From contig DAAQ01000010.1 in the NCBI GenBank assembly GCA_001701225.1, forward strand, positions 1-64,000: 64,000 nt of DNA, in the 5' to 3' direction. The notes beneath the pieces were generated by a model, which did not search any database, was not told where the DNA came from, and was given only the letters and a program-made list of their open reading frames with translations. Position numbers and translations under genes: made by a program. Below are positions 8,530 through 17,469 of the stretch, in pieces. The stretch comes from Bacteroidales bacterium H5. Lineage in GTDB: Bacteria; Bacteroidota; Bacteroidia; Bacteroidales; Muribaculaceae. Within the stretch, counting starts at the first letter, position 1, and each line of letters begins with the position of its first letter.

Positions 8530-8994
8530 TTAGCGGATTACTACTTTGTACGACTGATTGTTTACTACAACTATGTAGATGCCGGGTGTCAGGCCGTCGA
8601 GCGAGAACTCAAAGTCGCCTGAGGCGTTTTCGGACATCACCTCACGGCCGCCTGTATCGAATACGCGCAGCGTGGTGTTGACAGGAAGATTGCTGAAATT
8701 CAGGCTGTTGCCCTGCTGGTTCATCGTTGTGCCGCCGATTGTGGCATCGCTTATCGACGACGACGCATCATAGACATGCTCGAATGTGTCGATGTCGTTT
8801 TTGGCAATCTGTACGTCGGCTAATGATCCCTTGGCCACCAGATTGTCGTCCGTGAAGCTGACCTGCAGGTCATCCGAAAGTACGATAGTGACCGTGCTTC
8901 CGTTCGATAGGTTAACTTTCAGGCAGTTGTAGCCTTTGGCCGATGCGTAGTGCGCACCAAAGGCCAAAAGCAACAGAAATAAAATTTTTCTCAT
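8530..8994 (-). CDS. secreted protein with type A sorting-like C-terminal domain
   Basis: With the start at MRKILFLLLLAFGAHYASA the product is 154 residues and carries a signal peptide. An ATG seven codons upstream (9015) would start essentially at the predicted transcript start, so 8994 is preferred. The last ~70 residues (LPVNTTLRVFDTGGREVM to GIYIVVVNNQSYKVVIR) match the type IX secretion type A C-terminal domain pattern. The middle part has no recognised domain. It precedes the 861-residue secreted protein by 4 bases under a strong promoter; the two may act together at the cell surface. Confidence 0.75.
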   Translation of the reverse strand: MRKILFLLLLAFGAHYASAKGYNCLKVNLSNGSTVTIVLSDDLQVSFTDDNLVAKGSLADVQIAKNDIDTFEHVYDASSSISDATIGGTTMNQQGNSLNFSNLPVNTTLRVFDTGGREVMSENASGDFEFSLDGLTPGIYIVVVNNQSYKVVIR

Positions 8995-9025
8995 AGTAAA
9001 ATGAATTTTTTGCATGTTTTCGTCG

Positions 9026-9056
9026 CAAAGGTATGGAATTTTATTGCATTCGCAAA
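9026..9056 (-). promoter_or_regulatory. promoter of the sorting-domain gene pair
   Basis: A consensus match on the minus strand: TTTG (9053-9056), exactly 19 bases, TACCTTTG (9026-9033). The transcript would start about 25 bases before the ATG at 8994. Confidence 0.75.
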
Positions 9057-9192
9057 ATAAATGTGAAAAAAGTCAAAATTTTGATATCTGGTAGTCTGAG
9101 TTGATGTTTTTAGCTCACCATCACAGTCCTGTTAAACCTTTTGGTGCCGGGGATGTCATAACTATATGTGAACTTATTAAATCGCCTGACTT

Positions 9193-10248
9193 ATGAAAAG
9201 ATTCATCCGCTCTGTGATGCTGTTCCTGGCCTGCGCCTGTATGGCGGCTCCTACGGCCATGGCAGACCGCCATCAAGGCGCCAACAACCGCCCTGCGCGT
9301 AACGAGCGTCCCGCATCGTCGCGTGGCGGCAACCAGTCGCGCCCTTCGGGCACGTCGGGTCGCCCCGGTTTCGGAGGTAACCATAACAACGGAAGCAATA
9401 ATGGCCGTCCGTCCTCGGGAGGGGGCAACAGCCGTCCCGGCAACAACGGCAACAACCGTCCATCGGGTGGGGGCAACCACAATAACAATAACGGTAACAA
9501 TAACGGCGGCCGCCCCGGCACATCAGGCCGTCCCGGCTTTGGCGGAAATCATGGCAACGGCAATAACAACAACCGTCCGGGCAATAACAACAACCGTCCG
9601 GGCAATAACAACAACCGCCCGGGCAATAACAACAACCGCCCGGGCAATAACAACAACCGTCCGGGCAACAACAATCGTCCGGGCAACAACCGTCCCGGTG
9701 GTGGCAATGCATGGGGAGGGCCTCACCGTCCAGGGCCGCGTCCTCCGATGATGCAGCCGCCTCACCGTCCTTACCGTCCGGCATTCGGACGTCCCCACTA
9801 CCGTCCCACGCCTCCGCCGTCGTGGCGTCCGCGCAGGGGGATTCCCGTCATCCGCGGCATCCTGGGGCTCACTTTCGGTTCGGCTATCGGTGTGTCGCTC
9901 GACTATCTGTACAGCAACGGTTATGTTGTCGACGGCTATACCAACGACATCGTGTATCTGCGCAATGTCCCGGCCCTCAACTATATGTGGACCGACGGCG
10001 CCCTCTATTACGGGCCCTCAGGCCTCGATGTCAGCTCGTTCTACTATTCGACTCCCGGCTATGACCTGGCACGCTACAACAACTGCTATAACGCCCTTGT
10101 GGCATCATACGGTGTGCCTGTGTCTGTCAATAATGCTGCCGGTGCGATGACTGCTACATGGTTTGGCGGTCAGGGAGGTTATATCACCCTGTCGTTCGGT
10201 GCTGGTACTGCCGGACGCTTCCTCACTACCCTCACCTTCGGTCTCTGA
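9193..10248 (+). CDS. secreted Gly/Asn/Arg/Pro-rich repeat protein
   Basis: The 351-residue product has a signal peptide (MKRFIRSVMLFLACACMAAPTAMA). A low-complexity basic region (~residues 25-220) is made of NNRPG-type units followed by a Pro/Arg-rich stretch. A conserved-looking globular C-terminal part (~residues 225-351, from GIPVIRGILGLTFGSAIG to TTLTFGL) is hydrophobic and rich in Gly and Tyr. The low-complexity part looks like a disordered, cell-wall or envelope-associated linker. I do not recognise the family. It stands alone, and no clear promoter was found in the gap before it. Confidence 0.75.
   Translation: MKRFIRSVMLFLACACMAAPTAMADRHQGANNRPARNERPASSRGGNQSRPSGTSGRPGFGGNHNNGSNNGRPSSGGGNSRPGNNGNNRPSGGGNHNNNNGNNNGGRPGTSGRPGFGGNHGNGNNNNRPGNNNNRPGNNNNRPGNNNNRPGNNNNRPGNNNRPGNNRPGGGNAWGGPHRPGPRPPMMQPPHRPYRPAFGRPHYRPTPPPSWRPRRGIPVIRGILGLTFGSAIGVSLDYLYSNGYVVDGYTNDIVYLRNVPALNYMWTDGALYYGPSGLDVSSFYYSTPGYDLARYNNCYNALVASYGVPVSVNNAAGAMTATWFGGQGGYITLSFGAGTAGRFLTTLTFGL
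9559..9663 (+). repeat. five in-frame copies of a 21-bp repeat
   Basis: Units of the form GGCAATAACAACAACCGYCCG follow head to tail (9559, 9580, 9601, 9622, 9643) and encode GNNNNRP. Differences are limited to the third base of one Arg codon. Shorter degenerate units flank the array. Copy number should be variable by slippage without loss of frame. Confidence 0.85.
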
Positions 10249-10310
10249 CGGAACCATATTATAAAGAATGTAAAAACCTGCTCTGCCGCTCTTTCTTTTA
10301 GGGTGGCAGA

Positions 10311-10342
10311 GTTGTGTATATGTGTGATTTTTCGTATATTTG
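10311..10342 (+). promoter_or_regulatory. promoter of the GH31 operon
   Basis: GTTG (10311-10314), 20 bases, TATATTTG (10335-10342) fits the Bacteroidota pattern and lies 32 bases before the GH31 start codon. Confidence 0.6.
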
Positions 10343-10374
10343 TGGTCGCGTAAAAAATCATTGATTCTGACAAT

Positions 10375-12723
10375 ATGAAACATATCTACATCACAGTGGC
10401 CGTGGCCCTGTCGGCGTCGTCGGGCGTCGCCGGAGCCGCCGGTATAGACGTCACCACACCGCAGGGACGCAAGGTGAGTGTCGAGGCCGTGACTCCCGAC
10501 ATAATCCGTGTCACCAACACGGCTCCGTGCGAGAAGCTCAATCCTTTCCTGCAGTCACCCGCAGGTGATGAGGCCGTCGACGTGAGCCGTCGCGGCGATA
10601 TCTCGACATTCACTACCTCGACAGGCGTCACCGTCCGTGTCGACGCCGCCACGGGTGGTGTCGACATCAATGCCGGAGGACGCCGCGCCCTCTCTGACGG
10701 AGGTGTGCGCGAGATGGCCGGAGGCAAGCGCCGCATGGAGCTGTCGGTGATGGGTGGCGGCTCGTTCTATGGCGCGGGCGAGAGGGGATACTCCTTCAAC
10801 CTCGCGGGCGACACGCTGGTGATGTATAACAAGCAGAACTACGGCTATACCGCCTCCGAGCCGCGCATCAAGCAGATGAACATCACCATGCCCCTCTTCC
10901 TGTCGTCCGACGGATATGCCGTGGTGTTCGACGACTATGCCGCAGCCGAGATGGTGATGTCAGACCCGATTGTCTATATCACCGAGTCTAAGGCCCCTGT
11001 ATCATACTATTTCGTCAATTCGGCCGGTTCGCTGGCCTCGCTCACCTCGACCCTCACTACCCTCACCGGGCGTCAGGACCTCCCCCCGCTGTGGGCGCTG
11101 GGATACATAACATCCAAATACGGATACCGCACCCAGTCCGAGACCACGGGCGTGATTGACACCCTCAAGCGTCAGGGCTATCCCGTCGACGGTGTGGTGC
11201 TCGACCTCTACTGGTATGGCAAGGAACAGGACATGGGACGCCTGGCATGGGATCCCGACCAGTGGCCCGACCACCGCAAGATGCTCGCCGACCTCAGGAA
11301 AGAGGGTGTGAACACCGTGATAATCTCGCAGCCATACGTGCTGCGCAACGGCAAGGCTCTCGACAACTACAACGAGCTGACCCGGCAGCAACTGCTGCTC
11401 CGCGACACCCTCGGCGGCCAGCAGGAGGTGACCATCTGGGTCGGCGAGGGGGGCATGTTTGACGTGGCCAACCCCAAGACGCGTGCATGGCTCAGGGAGA
11501 GATACCGCGACCTCACGCTCGATGGCGTAGGGGGCTGGTGGGGCGACCTCGGCGAGCCCGAGGTGCATCCCGAGAGCGGTCTGCACGCCAATGGCCAGAC
11601 CACACGCGAGTATCACAACCGCTATGGCAATGACTGGAGCAAGATAATCTATGACCTCTATCGCGAGGATTTTCCCGACACACGCCTCATGACCATGATG
11701 CGCGGCGGCACCACCGGTCTGCAGCAATACAGCGTCTTCCCATGGTCGACCGACGTGTCGCGCACATGGGGCGGTCTCAAGCCTCAGATAAACATCATGC
11801 TCAACTCGGGCCTCAGCGGCCTCGGCTACATGAGCCACGATGTGGGCGGGTTCGCCATCACGGACAAGCCATACGACCCCGAGCTCTATGTGCGCTGGCT
11901 GCAGCTCGGCACATTCTCGCCTGTGCTCCGCACGCACTCGCAGCAGGAGGCCGAGCCATATAAATATCCCGCACAGCAGGACATCATACTCCCCCTCATC
12001 AAGGAGCGTTACCGCTGGCTCCCCTACAACTACACTCTTGCCTACGAGAACGCCTCGCAGGGACTCCCGCTGGTGCGCCCGCTCAACTTCTACACTCCCG
12101 GGTCTAAGAAATATGACGACATCGACGACGAATATCTCTGGGGACGTGACGTCCTCGTGGCTCCCGTGCTCGAGCAGGGTGCCCGCGAGCGCAAGGTGGT
12201 TTTCCCCGAAGGCCTATGGGCCGACTACCGTGACCCGTCAAAGCTCTATCGCGGCGGCGACACCATCACATACGCCGCTCCGCTCGACGTGCTCCCCCTC
12301 TTTGTGCGTGCGGGCTCGTTCATTCCCCTCGCGGACTATGCCATGGAGAATACGGGCGACTACCGCACCGACCGCTATACGGTAAACTATTATCCCTATC
12401 TCGGCAAATCGGAGTTTGTGATGTACGAGGACAACCCCCTCTCGACCACCTCGCTCTCCAAGGATGAGTACAGCCTCATCACCTTCAAGGGTGACGCCGA
12501 GATGCACCGCATAGAAATCGAGGTCTCGGCCAAGGGGACCTATCCCGGCGCCAAGTCCGACAAGGAACTCAGGTTCGTCATCCACCTCTTCGACGGCAAG
12601 CCCGGCAGTGTCACTGTTGACGGGCGCAAGGCCAAGGGATGGAAATATGACGAGGCCCTCTCTACACTCACCCTCAATACCCGCTGGAACACGGCAAAAC
12701 CATTGAAAATAGAAATCGAATGA
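10375..12723 (+). CDS. glycoside hydrolase family 31, alpha-glucosidase-like
   Basis: The 782-residue secreted enzyme has a signal peptide (MKHIYITVAVALSASSGVAGAAG). An N-terminal beta-sandwich is followed by a (beta/alpha)8 barrel. The GH31 nucleophile is Asp391 in GGWWGDLGEPE and the acid/base is Asp460 in FPWSTDVSRTW. The region WALGYITSKYGYRTQ is also typical. Substrate is an alpha-glucoside, though alpha-xylosides or alpha-glucosyl transfer are not excluded. The stop overlaps the next start as ATGA, so translation is coupled to the thioredoxin-fold lipoprotein. The neighbouring pullulanase points to starch, glycogen or maltodextrin use in the periplasm. Confidence 0.88.
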   Translation: MKHIYITVAVALSASSGVAGAAGIDVTTPQGRKVSVEAVTPDIIRVTNTAPCEKLNPFLQSPAGDEAVDVSRRGDISTFTTSTGVTVRVDAATGGVDINAGGRRALSDGGVREMAGGKRRMELSVMGGGSFYGAGERGYSFNLAGDTLVMYNKQNYGYTASEPRIKQMNITMPLFLSSDGYAVVFDDYAAAEMVMSDPIVYITESKAPVSYYFVNSAGSLASLTSTLTTLTGRQDLPPLWALGYITSKYGYRTQSETTGVIDTLKRQGYPVDGVVLDLYWYGKEQDMGRLAWDPDQWPDHRKMLADLRKEGVNTVIISQPYVLRNGKALDNYNELTRQQLLLRDTLGGQQEVTIWVGEGGMFDVANPKTRAWLRERYRDLTLDGVGGWWGDLGEPEVHPESGLHANGQTTREYHNRYGNDWSKIIYDLYREDFPDTRLMTMMRGGTTGLQQYSVFPWSTDVSRTWGGLKPQINIMLNSGLSGLGYMSHDVGGFAITDKPYDPELYVRWLQLGTFSPVLRTHSQQEAEPYKYPAQQDIILPLIKERYRWLPYNYTLAYENASQGLPLVRPLNFYTPGSKKYDDIDDEYLWGRDVLVAPVLEQGARERKVVFPEGLWADYRDPSKLYRGGDTITYAAPLDVLPLFVRAGSFIPLADYAMENTGDYRTDRYTVNYYPYLGKSEFVMYEDNPLSTTSLSKDEYSLITFKGDAEMHRIEIEVSAKGTYPGAKSDKELRFVIHLFDGKPGSVTVDGRKAKGWKYDEALSTLTLNTRWNTAKPLKIEIE

Positions 12724-13823
12724 AATATCTTCCCATGATTCTTCCGGGCCTCGCTCTGGCCCTCTCGGCCTGCGACATGCAGGCTCAGCCCAATTATACA
12801 CTCACATTTCCCGCACCCCAGGGCACCGACGGCTCGATGGCCTATCTTGTCGACTGGGACAACGGCGCCAAGGTCGACTCTGTGGTGGTCGGCGGCGACA
12901 CCATACGTTTTGAAGGTAAGGTCGATGCCCCCTTCATCGGACGCCTGATGATAGGTGGAGCGCGTGGGCCCGTGATGTTTGTCGAGCCGGGCGCAATCAG
13001 TGTCGACGCCAACGGCATGGCCACCGGCACGCCCCTCAACGACAGGCAGACGGCCTCGATTGCCAAGCTGATGTCTTTTGAGGAGGAATACCGCAAGCTC
13101 AACCAGAACGACTCGGTGCAGCGTCTTCAGGCAGACTCTATAGCCCGTGCCGCACAGGATATGCCCGCGCAGCTCTACAAGGAGAACGCCTCGAACCTCA
13201 TGGGCCTCTACTGGTTCCTGCAGAGGGCCTACGAGATGCCTCTGGCCGATGTCGAGGCCGAGGCCGGACGTAACCCGATGGTCGGCAACTCGGCACGCAT
13301 CAAGTCTGTCATCGAGGCCGCCCGCAAGCGCGAGATGTCGGGGGTAGGGAAGCACTACCTCGACTTTACGGTCGACTATGACGGCAAGGCGCAGAAGTTC
13401 TCGGATTATGTCAAGCCGGGCGAGTACACCCTTGTCGATTTCTGGGCAAGCTGGTGCGGCCCCTGCATGCGTCAGGCCAAGGTAATCAAGGAGCTCTACA
13501 ACCGCTACAAAGGCAAGGGGCTCAATGTCGTGGGTGTGGCCGTCTGGGATGAGCCTGAGGCTACCCTGGGCGCAATCAAGAGCCACGGCCTCGAATGGCC
13601 CAACATCATCAACGCGCAGACCGTCCCCACCGACCTCTACGGCATCAACGGCATCCCCTGCATCATACTTATCAACCCCGACGGCATCATCGTGTCGCGC
13701 GACAAGCAGGGGCAGGACCTCGTGGACGATGTAGACAAGTTCATGTCTTCCTACGAGCCTGTCAGCGAGGCCCCCGACACCGCCATGCAGGCATCGGCCG
13801 ACACAGCCTCGGTGATATTCTGA
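12720..13823 (+). CDS. TlpA-like thioredoxin-fold lipoprotein
   Basis: The 367-residue product has a lipobox (ALALSAC, Cys18), a DUF4369-like N-terminal half (~residues 25-205) and a C-terminal AhpC/TSA-thioredoxin domain with WCGPC at residues 245-249 and a cis-proline loop GIPC. Such proteins are membrane-anchored periplasmic thiol-disulfide oxidoreductases. It is fused translationally between two alpha-glucan enzymes (ATGA overlap with GH31, 51 bases before the pullulanase ATG). Whether it services their cysteines or is an unrelated rider is unknown. Confidence 0.85.
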   Translation: MKYLPMILPGLALALSACDMQAQPNYTLTFPAPQGTDGSMAYLVDWDNGAKVDSVVVGGDTIRFEGKVDAPFIGRLMIGGARGPVMFVEPGAISVDANGMATGTPLNDRQTASIAKLMSFEEEYRKLNQNDSVQRLQADSIARAAQDMPAQLYKENASNLMGLYWFLQRAYEMPLADVEAEAGRNPMVGNSARIKSVIEAARKREMSGVGKHYLDFTVDYDGKAQKFSDYVKPGEYTLVDFWASWCGPCMRQAKVIKELYNRYKGKGLNVVGVAVWDEPEATLGAIKSHGLEWPNIINAQTVPTDLYGINGIPCIILINPDGIIVSRDKQGQDLVDDVDKFMSSYEPVSEAPDTAMQASADTASVIF

Positions 13824-13874
13824 TTGATTATAGGACACATACTTACATATTTCCAATTTCCAACACACCTTCAC

Positions 13875-15863
13875 ATGAAAATCCCAACCATCTTGACGAC
13901 ACTCGCATTATGCCTGTCGGCGTCGGCACAGAACCCCGACGAGAAATATTTCGCCTACCCGTCGTATGACGGCGACGACCTCGAGCTCACGGTCGACTCG
14001 AAGGGTACCCGCTGGCGCCTGTGGTCGCCTGCGGCCGATGCGGCGCGTGTCATCATCTATCCCACCGGCATCAATACCGCAGCCATCGACACCATAGCTA
14101 TGACCAAGGCCGAGAAGGGCACCTGGACCGCCTCGGTGCCTCAGCAGCTCTATGGCAAATACTACACCTTCTCCATCAACCAGGACGGCAAATGGCTCAA
14201 GGAGACCCCCGGCGTGTGGGCCAAGGCCGTAGGTGTCAATGGCGAGCGTGCCGCCATCATAGATTTCTCCAAGACCAATCCCGAGGGGTGGAGCGCTGAC
14301 AAGGGCCCCGCAATCAAGCATATCAATGATGCGGTCATCTACGAGATGCACCACCGCGATTTCTCCGAGCATCCCTCGTCAGGCATAGCCAACAAGGGCA
14401 AGTTCCTGGCCCTCACTGAACCCGCCACCACCAATCCCGAGGGTGAGGCCACCGGCATTGACCACCTCAAGGAGCTCGGCGTGACACACGTCCACATCCT
14501 CCCCTCATACGACTACAACAGCGTCGACGAGACCAACCTCCCCGCCAACCAGTACAACTGGGGATATGACCCCCTGAACTACAATGCTCCCGAGGGTTCG
14601 TACTCGACCAATCCCTCCGACCCCTCCACCCGCGTCATCGAGATGAAGGAGATGGTCAAGAACCTCCACGACAACGGCATCGGAGTAATCATGGATGTGG
14701 TCTACAACCATACCGCTGACAATGACGATTCCAATTTCTCGCTCACTGCTCCGGGCTATTATTACCGCCACCGTCCCGACGGCTCGTATTCGGACGCTTC
14801 GGGTTGTGGCAACGAGACAGCCTCAGACCGCCAGCAGATGCGCGACTTCATCGTCAACTCGGTCAAGTACTGGGCCAAGGAATATCATATCGACGGTTTC
14901 CGTTTCGACCTCATGGCCATCCATGACATCGAGACGATGAATGCAGTGACTGCCGCGCTCAAGGAGATAAACCCCGACATCTTCGTCTATGGCGAGGGCT
15001 GGACCGCAGGTGACTCCCCCCTTCCCGTCGAGCGACGCGCCCTCAAGGAGAATGTCTCCAAGATGCCCGACATCGCCGTGTTCAGCGATGACATCCGCGA
15101 TGCCGTCAAGGGTCACTATACCGATGCTGCCGACCGTGGTTTCGCCACCGGCAAGCCCGGCCTCGAGGAGACAGTCAAGATAGGCATAGTTGCCGCCACA
15201 GACCATCCGCAGGTCGACTACTCGAAGGGTGCCAACTCCAAGTTCCCCTACGCAGCCGCCCCTACGCAGGTCATCAACTATGTATCGTGTCACGACGACC
15301 TGATGCTCACCGACAAGCTGCGCAAGTCGATGCCCGACGCCACCGATGCCGAGCGTCAGCGTGCCGCACGTCTTGCCCAGACCATCGTCCTCACCTCGCA
15401 GGGCACACCGTTCATCTTTGCCGGCGAGGAGATCTTCCGCGACAAGAAAGGTGTGCACAACTCATATTGCTCGCCCGACTCGATCAACGCCATAGACTGG
15501 AATCTCAAGCATACCAACGCCGACCAGATGGCATATTACCGTGAGCTCATCAAGCTGCGCAAGGCTCACCCCGCCTTCCGCATGACAACCACCGCGGACG
15601 TGGCCCGTCACCTCAAGTTCGACAAGACCGAGCCCGGCCTTATCTCATACTCGCTCACCGACAATGCCAACGGTGATGCCTGGAAAGAAATCAAGGTTAT
15701 CTTCAACGGCTCTGACGAGCCCCGCGAGGTCAAGGTTCCCAAGGGTGACTGGATTGTGATTGCCGACGACGGCCGGATCAACGCCGAGGGCCTCTCCACC
15801 ACCCGTGGAGGCAAGCTCACCGCCGCCCCCCGCGCAGCACTCATACTTGCAAGAGAGAAATAA
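13875..15863 (+). CDS. pulA: type I pullulanase, GH13
   Basis: The 662-residue product, started at MKIPTILTTLALCLSASAQ, has a signal peptide; a longer frame from 13824 has no good N-terminus. After an N-terminal CBM48-like domain (~residues 20-130) comes a GH13 barrel. The nucleophile is Asp345 in DGFRFDLM, the acid is Glu374 in VYGEGW, and the transition-state Asp is in SCHDD (474). The YNWGYDP motif marks type I pullulanases, which cut alpha-1,6 bonds in pullulan and branched alpha-glucans. Together with GH31 it forms an alpha-glucan degrading pair. Confidence 0.92.
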   Translation: MKIPTILTTLALCLSASAQNPDEKYFAYPSYDGDDLELTVDSKGTRWRLWSPAADAARVIIYPTGINTAAIDTIAMTKAEKGTWTASVPQQLYGKYYTFSINQDGKWLKETPGVWAKAVGVNGERAAIIDFSKTNPEGWSADKGPAIKHINDAVIYEMHHRDFSEHPSSGIANKGKFLALTEPATTNPEGEATGIDHLKELGVTHVHILPSYDYNSVDETNLPANQYNWGYDPLNYNAPEGSYSTNPSDPSTRVIEMKEMVKNLHDNGIGVIMDVVYNHTADNDDSNFSLTAPGYYYRHRPDGSYSDASGCGNETASDRQQMRDFIVNSVKYWAKEYHIDGFRFDLMAIHDIETMNAVTAALKEINPDIFVYGEGWTAGDSPLPVERRALKENVSKMPDIAVFSDDIRDAVKGHYTDAADRGFATGKPGLEETVKIGIVAATDHPQVDYSKGANSKFPYAAAPTQVINYVSCHDDLMLTDKLRKSMPDATDAERQRAARLAQTIVLTSQGTPFIFAGEEIFRDKKGVHNSYCSPDSINAIDWNLKHTNADQMAYYRELIKLRKAHPAFRMTTTADVARHLKFDKTEPGLISYSLTDNANGDAWKEIKVIFNGSDEPREVKVPKGDWIVIADDGRINAEGLSTTRGGKLTAAPRAALILAREK

Positions 15864-15866
15864 GAC

Positions 15867-16688
15867 ATGCTCCTTTTCCCCAACGCCAAAATCAATCTGG
15901 GTCTCGACATTGTCTCGCGGAGGCCCGACGGATACCACGACATCGTGACGGTGATGGTGCCTGTCCCCTGGCGCGACATCCTCGAGATTGTCCCCGCCAA
16001 GGGGGATGTCACCACTCTGACTGTGACCGGGCGCAAGGTCGACTGTCCTCCCGAGAAGAATCTTGTGATGAAGGCCTATCGTCTGATGGCCGACACATAT
16101 CAGCTCCCACCGGTCGACATATATCTGCGCAAGGTCATACCTGATGGCGCGGGACTTGGAGGAGGCTCGGCAGACGCGGCGTTCACCCTCCGCGCGCTTA
16201 ACGATATGTTCGCTCCCGGTGCCACTGACGGGGACCTTGCAGCGATGGCCGCGAGGCTCGGCGCCGACTGCCCGCTGTTTGTCTACAACCGTCCGATGCT
16301 CGCGACCGGCACAGGCACCGAGCTGAGTCCGATCGATATTGACCTCACCGGGCTCACCCTTGTCATTGTCAAGCCACCCGTGAGTGTACCGACCGCCCAG
16401 GCATACTCGCGTGTCACCCCTGCGGTGCCTGTCGAGCCCATCCCGGAGATACTGCAGTCTCCGCTGACAGAATGGCAGGGGAGGCTCAAGAACGATTTCG
16501 AGCCCTCGGTGTTCCCGCTGCACCCCATGATTGCTGAAATCAAGGCCCGGCTGCTCGCAATGGGTGCCTCGTATGCCTCGATGTCCGGCTCGGGCTCGTC
16601 GGTGTTCGGACTTTTCGCATCTGACATTTTGGCAGACACGGTGGCAGACACCTTCAAGGGGTGTCAGACATTCACGGCAACACTTTGA
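15867..16688 (+). CDS. ispE: 4-diphosphocytidyl-2-C-methyl-D-erythritol kinase
   Basis: The 273-residue cytoplasmic enzyme phosphorylates CDP-methylerythritol in the non-mevalonate isoprenoid pathway. GHMP-kinase signatures are visible: NAKINLGLDI at the N-terminus, the ATP loop PDGAGLGGGSADAA, and the C-terminal MSGSGSSVFG. It begins 3 bases after the pullulanase stop, so this essential gene is carried at the end of an alpha-glucan operon. It may also have an internal promoter. A hairpin terminator follows. Confidence 0.95.
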   Translation: MLLFPNAKINLGLDIVSRRPDGYHDIVTVMVPVPWRDILEIVPAKGDVTTLTVTGRKVDCPPEKNLVMKAYRLMADTYQLPPVDIYLRKVIPDGAGLGGGSADAAFTLRALNDMFAPGATDGDLAAMAARLGADCPLFVYNRPMLATGTGTELSPIDIDLTGLTLVIVKPPVSVPTAQAYSRVTPAVPVEPIPEILQSPLTEWQGRLKNDFEPSVFPLHPMIAEIKARLLAMGASYASMSGSGSSVFGLFASDILADTVADTFKGCQTFTATL

Positions 16689-16698
16689 CACAATGCTT

Positions 16699-16738
16699 TT
16701 TGGCCCCGGCGCATGAACGTTGGGGCCAATATTTTGTT
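16699..16738 (+). terminator. terminator after ispE
   Basis: The stem TTGGCCCC (16700-16707) pairs with GGGGCCAA (16722-16729), and the T-rich stretch TATTTTGTTT follows. It separates ispE from grpE. Confidence 0.65.
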
Positions 16739-16809
16739 TACATAATAGAGCTGTCCGCAAGGTGTGGCAGCATTTTTGCATGTAAGGAATATAATAAGCA
16801 TAAAGCATC

Positions 16810-17439
16810 ATGGCAGATAAAGAAAAGAAACATAACGATAAAGCTCCCGAAAGCAAGCTCAGACGCGAGGACGAAGGCGTCGAGAGCCTTGACGATGTTC
16901 AGGAGGCCCAGGAGGAGACCACGTCGCAGGTAGACGAGGCCAACGAGATGATCAACGAACAGCTTGCCGACATCGACACCCTCAACAAGCAGTTGCTCGA
17001 TGCCCAGGCACAGGTCGAGAAGGAGAAGAAGGAATATCTCTTCCTCATGGCCGAGTTCGACAATTTCCGCAAGCGTACGGTCAAGGAGAAGAGCGAGCTC
17101 ATCAAGAACGCCGCCGAAGGTGTCCTCAAGGGTCTGCTCCCCATCGTCGACGATTTCGAGCGCGGCCTCGAGGCAAGCGCCAAGGCCACCGACGCCGAGG
17201 ATGTACGCAAGGGCATGGAGCTGATATACCAGAAACTCATCAAGTATCTGGCCCAGAACGGTGTGAAACCCATCGAGTCGACAGGAAAGCCTTTCGACCC
17301 CGAGCTGCACGAAGCCATAGCCATGGTGCCCGTGGGCGAGGACGAGTCGAAGAAAGGAATGGTCATCGACACACCCACAAAGGGATATACTCTCAATGAC
17401 AAAGTGCTGCGCCACGCCAAGGTGGCCGTCGGCCAATAA
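16810..17439 (+). CDS. grpE: nucleotide exchange factor GrpE
   Basis: The 209-residue product is the DnaK co-chaperone that releases ADP. A charged, disordered N-terminus and a long coiled coil (~residues 35-100, LLDAQAQVEKEKKEYLFLMA) lead to the conserved FDNFRKRT and a C-terminal beta domain ending in GYTLNDKVLRHAKVAVG. It is 30 bases upstream of dnaJ. No clear stress-type operator is seen in the 121-base gap ahead of it. Confidence 0.95.
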   Translation: MADKEKKHNDKAPESKLRREDEGVESLDDVQEAQEETTSQVDEANEMINEQLADIDTLNKQLLDAQAQVEKEKKEYLFLMAEFDNFRKRTVKEKSELIKNAAEGVLKGLLPIVDDFERGLEASAKATDAEDVRKGMELIYQKLIKYLAQNGVKPIESTGKPFDPELHEAIAMVPVGEDESKKGMVIDTPTKGYTLNDKVLRHAKVAVGQ

Positions 17440-17469
17440 TCACAACCCCGTACAATAAACACTAACCAC

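Noticed and set aside
9559..9663. Possible CRISPR array
   Set aside because: The 21-base units are contiguous without spacers and code a regular peptide in frame.
10281..10310. Hairpin CTCTGCC/GGCAGAG after the repeat protein gene as a terminator
   Set aside because: The loop is long and no T-run follows; the stretch partly overlaps the GH31 promoter.
12540..13874. A 444-residue open frame antisense to the thioredoxin-like lipoprotein
   Set aside because: It lies opposite a gene with WCGPC and a lipobox and shows no sensible protein pattern.
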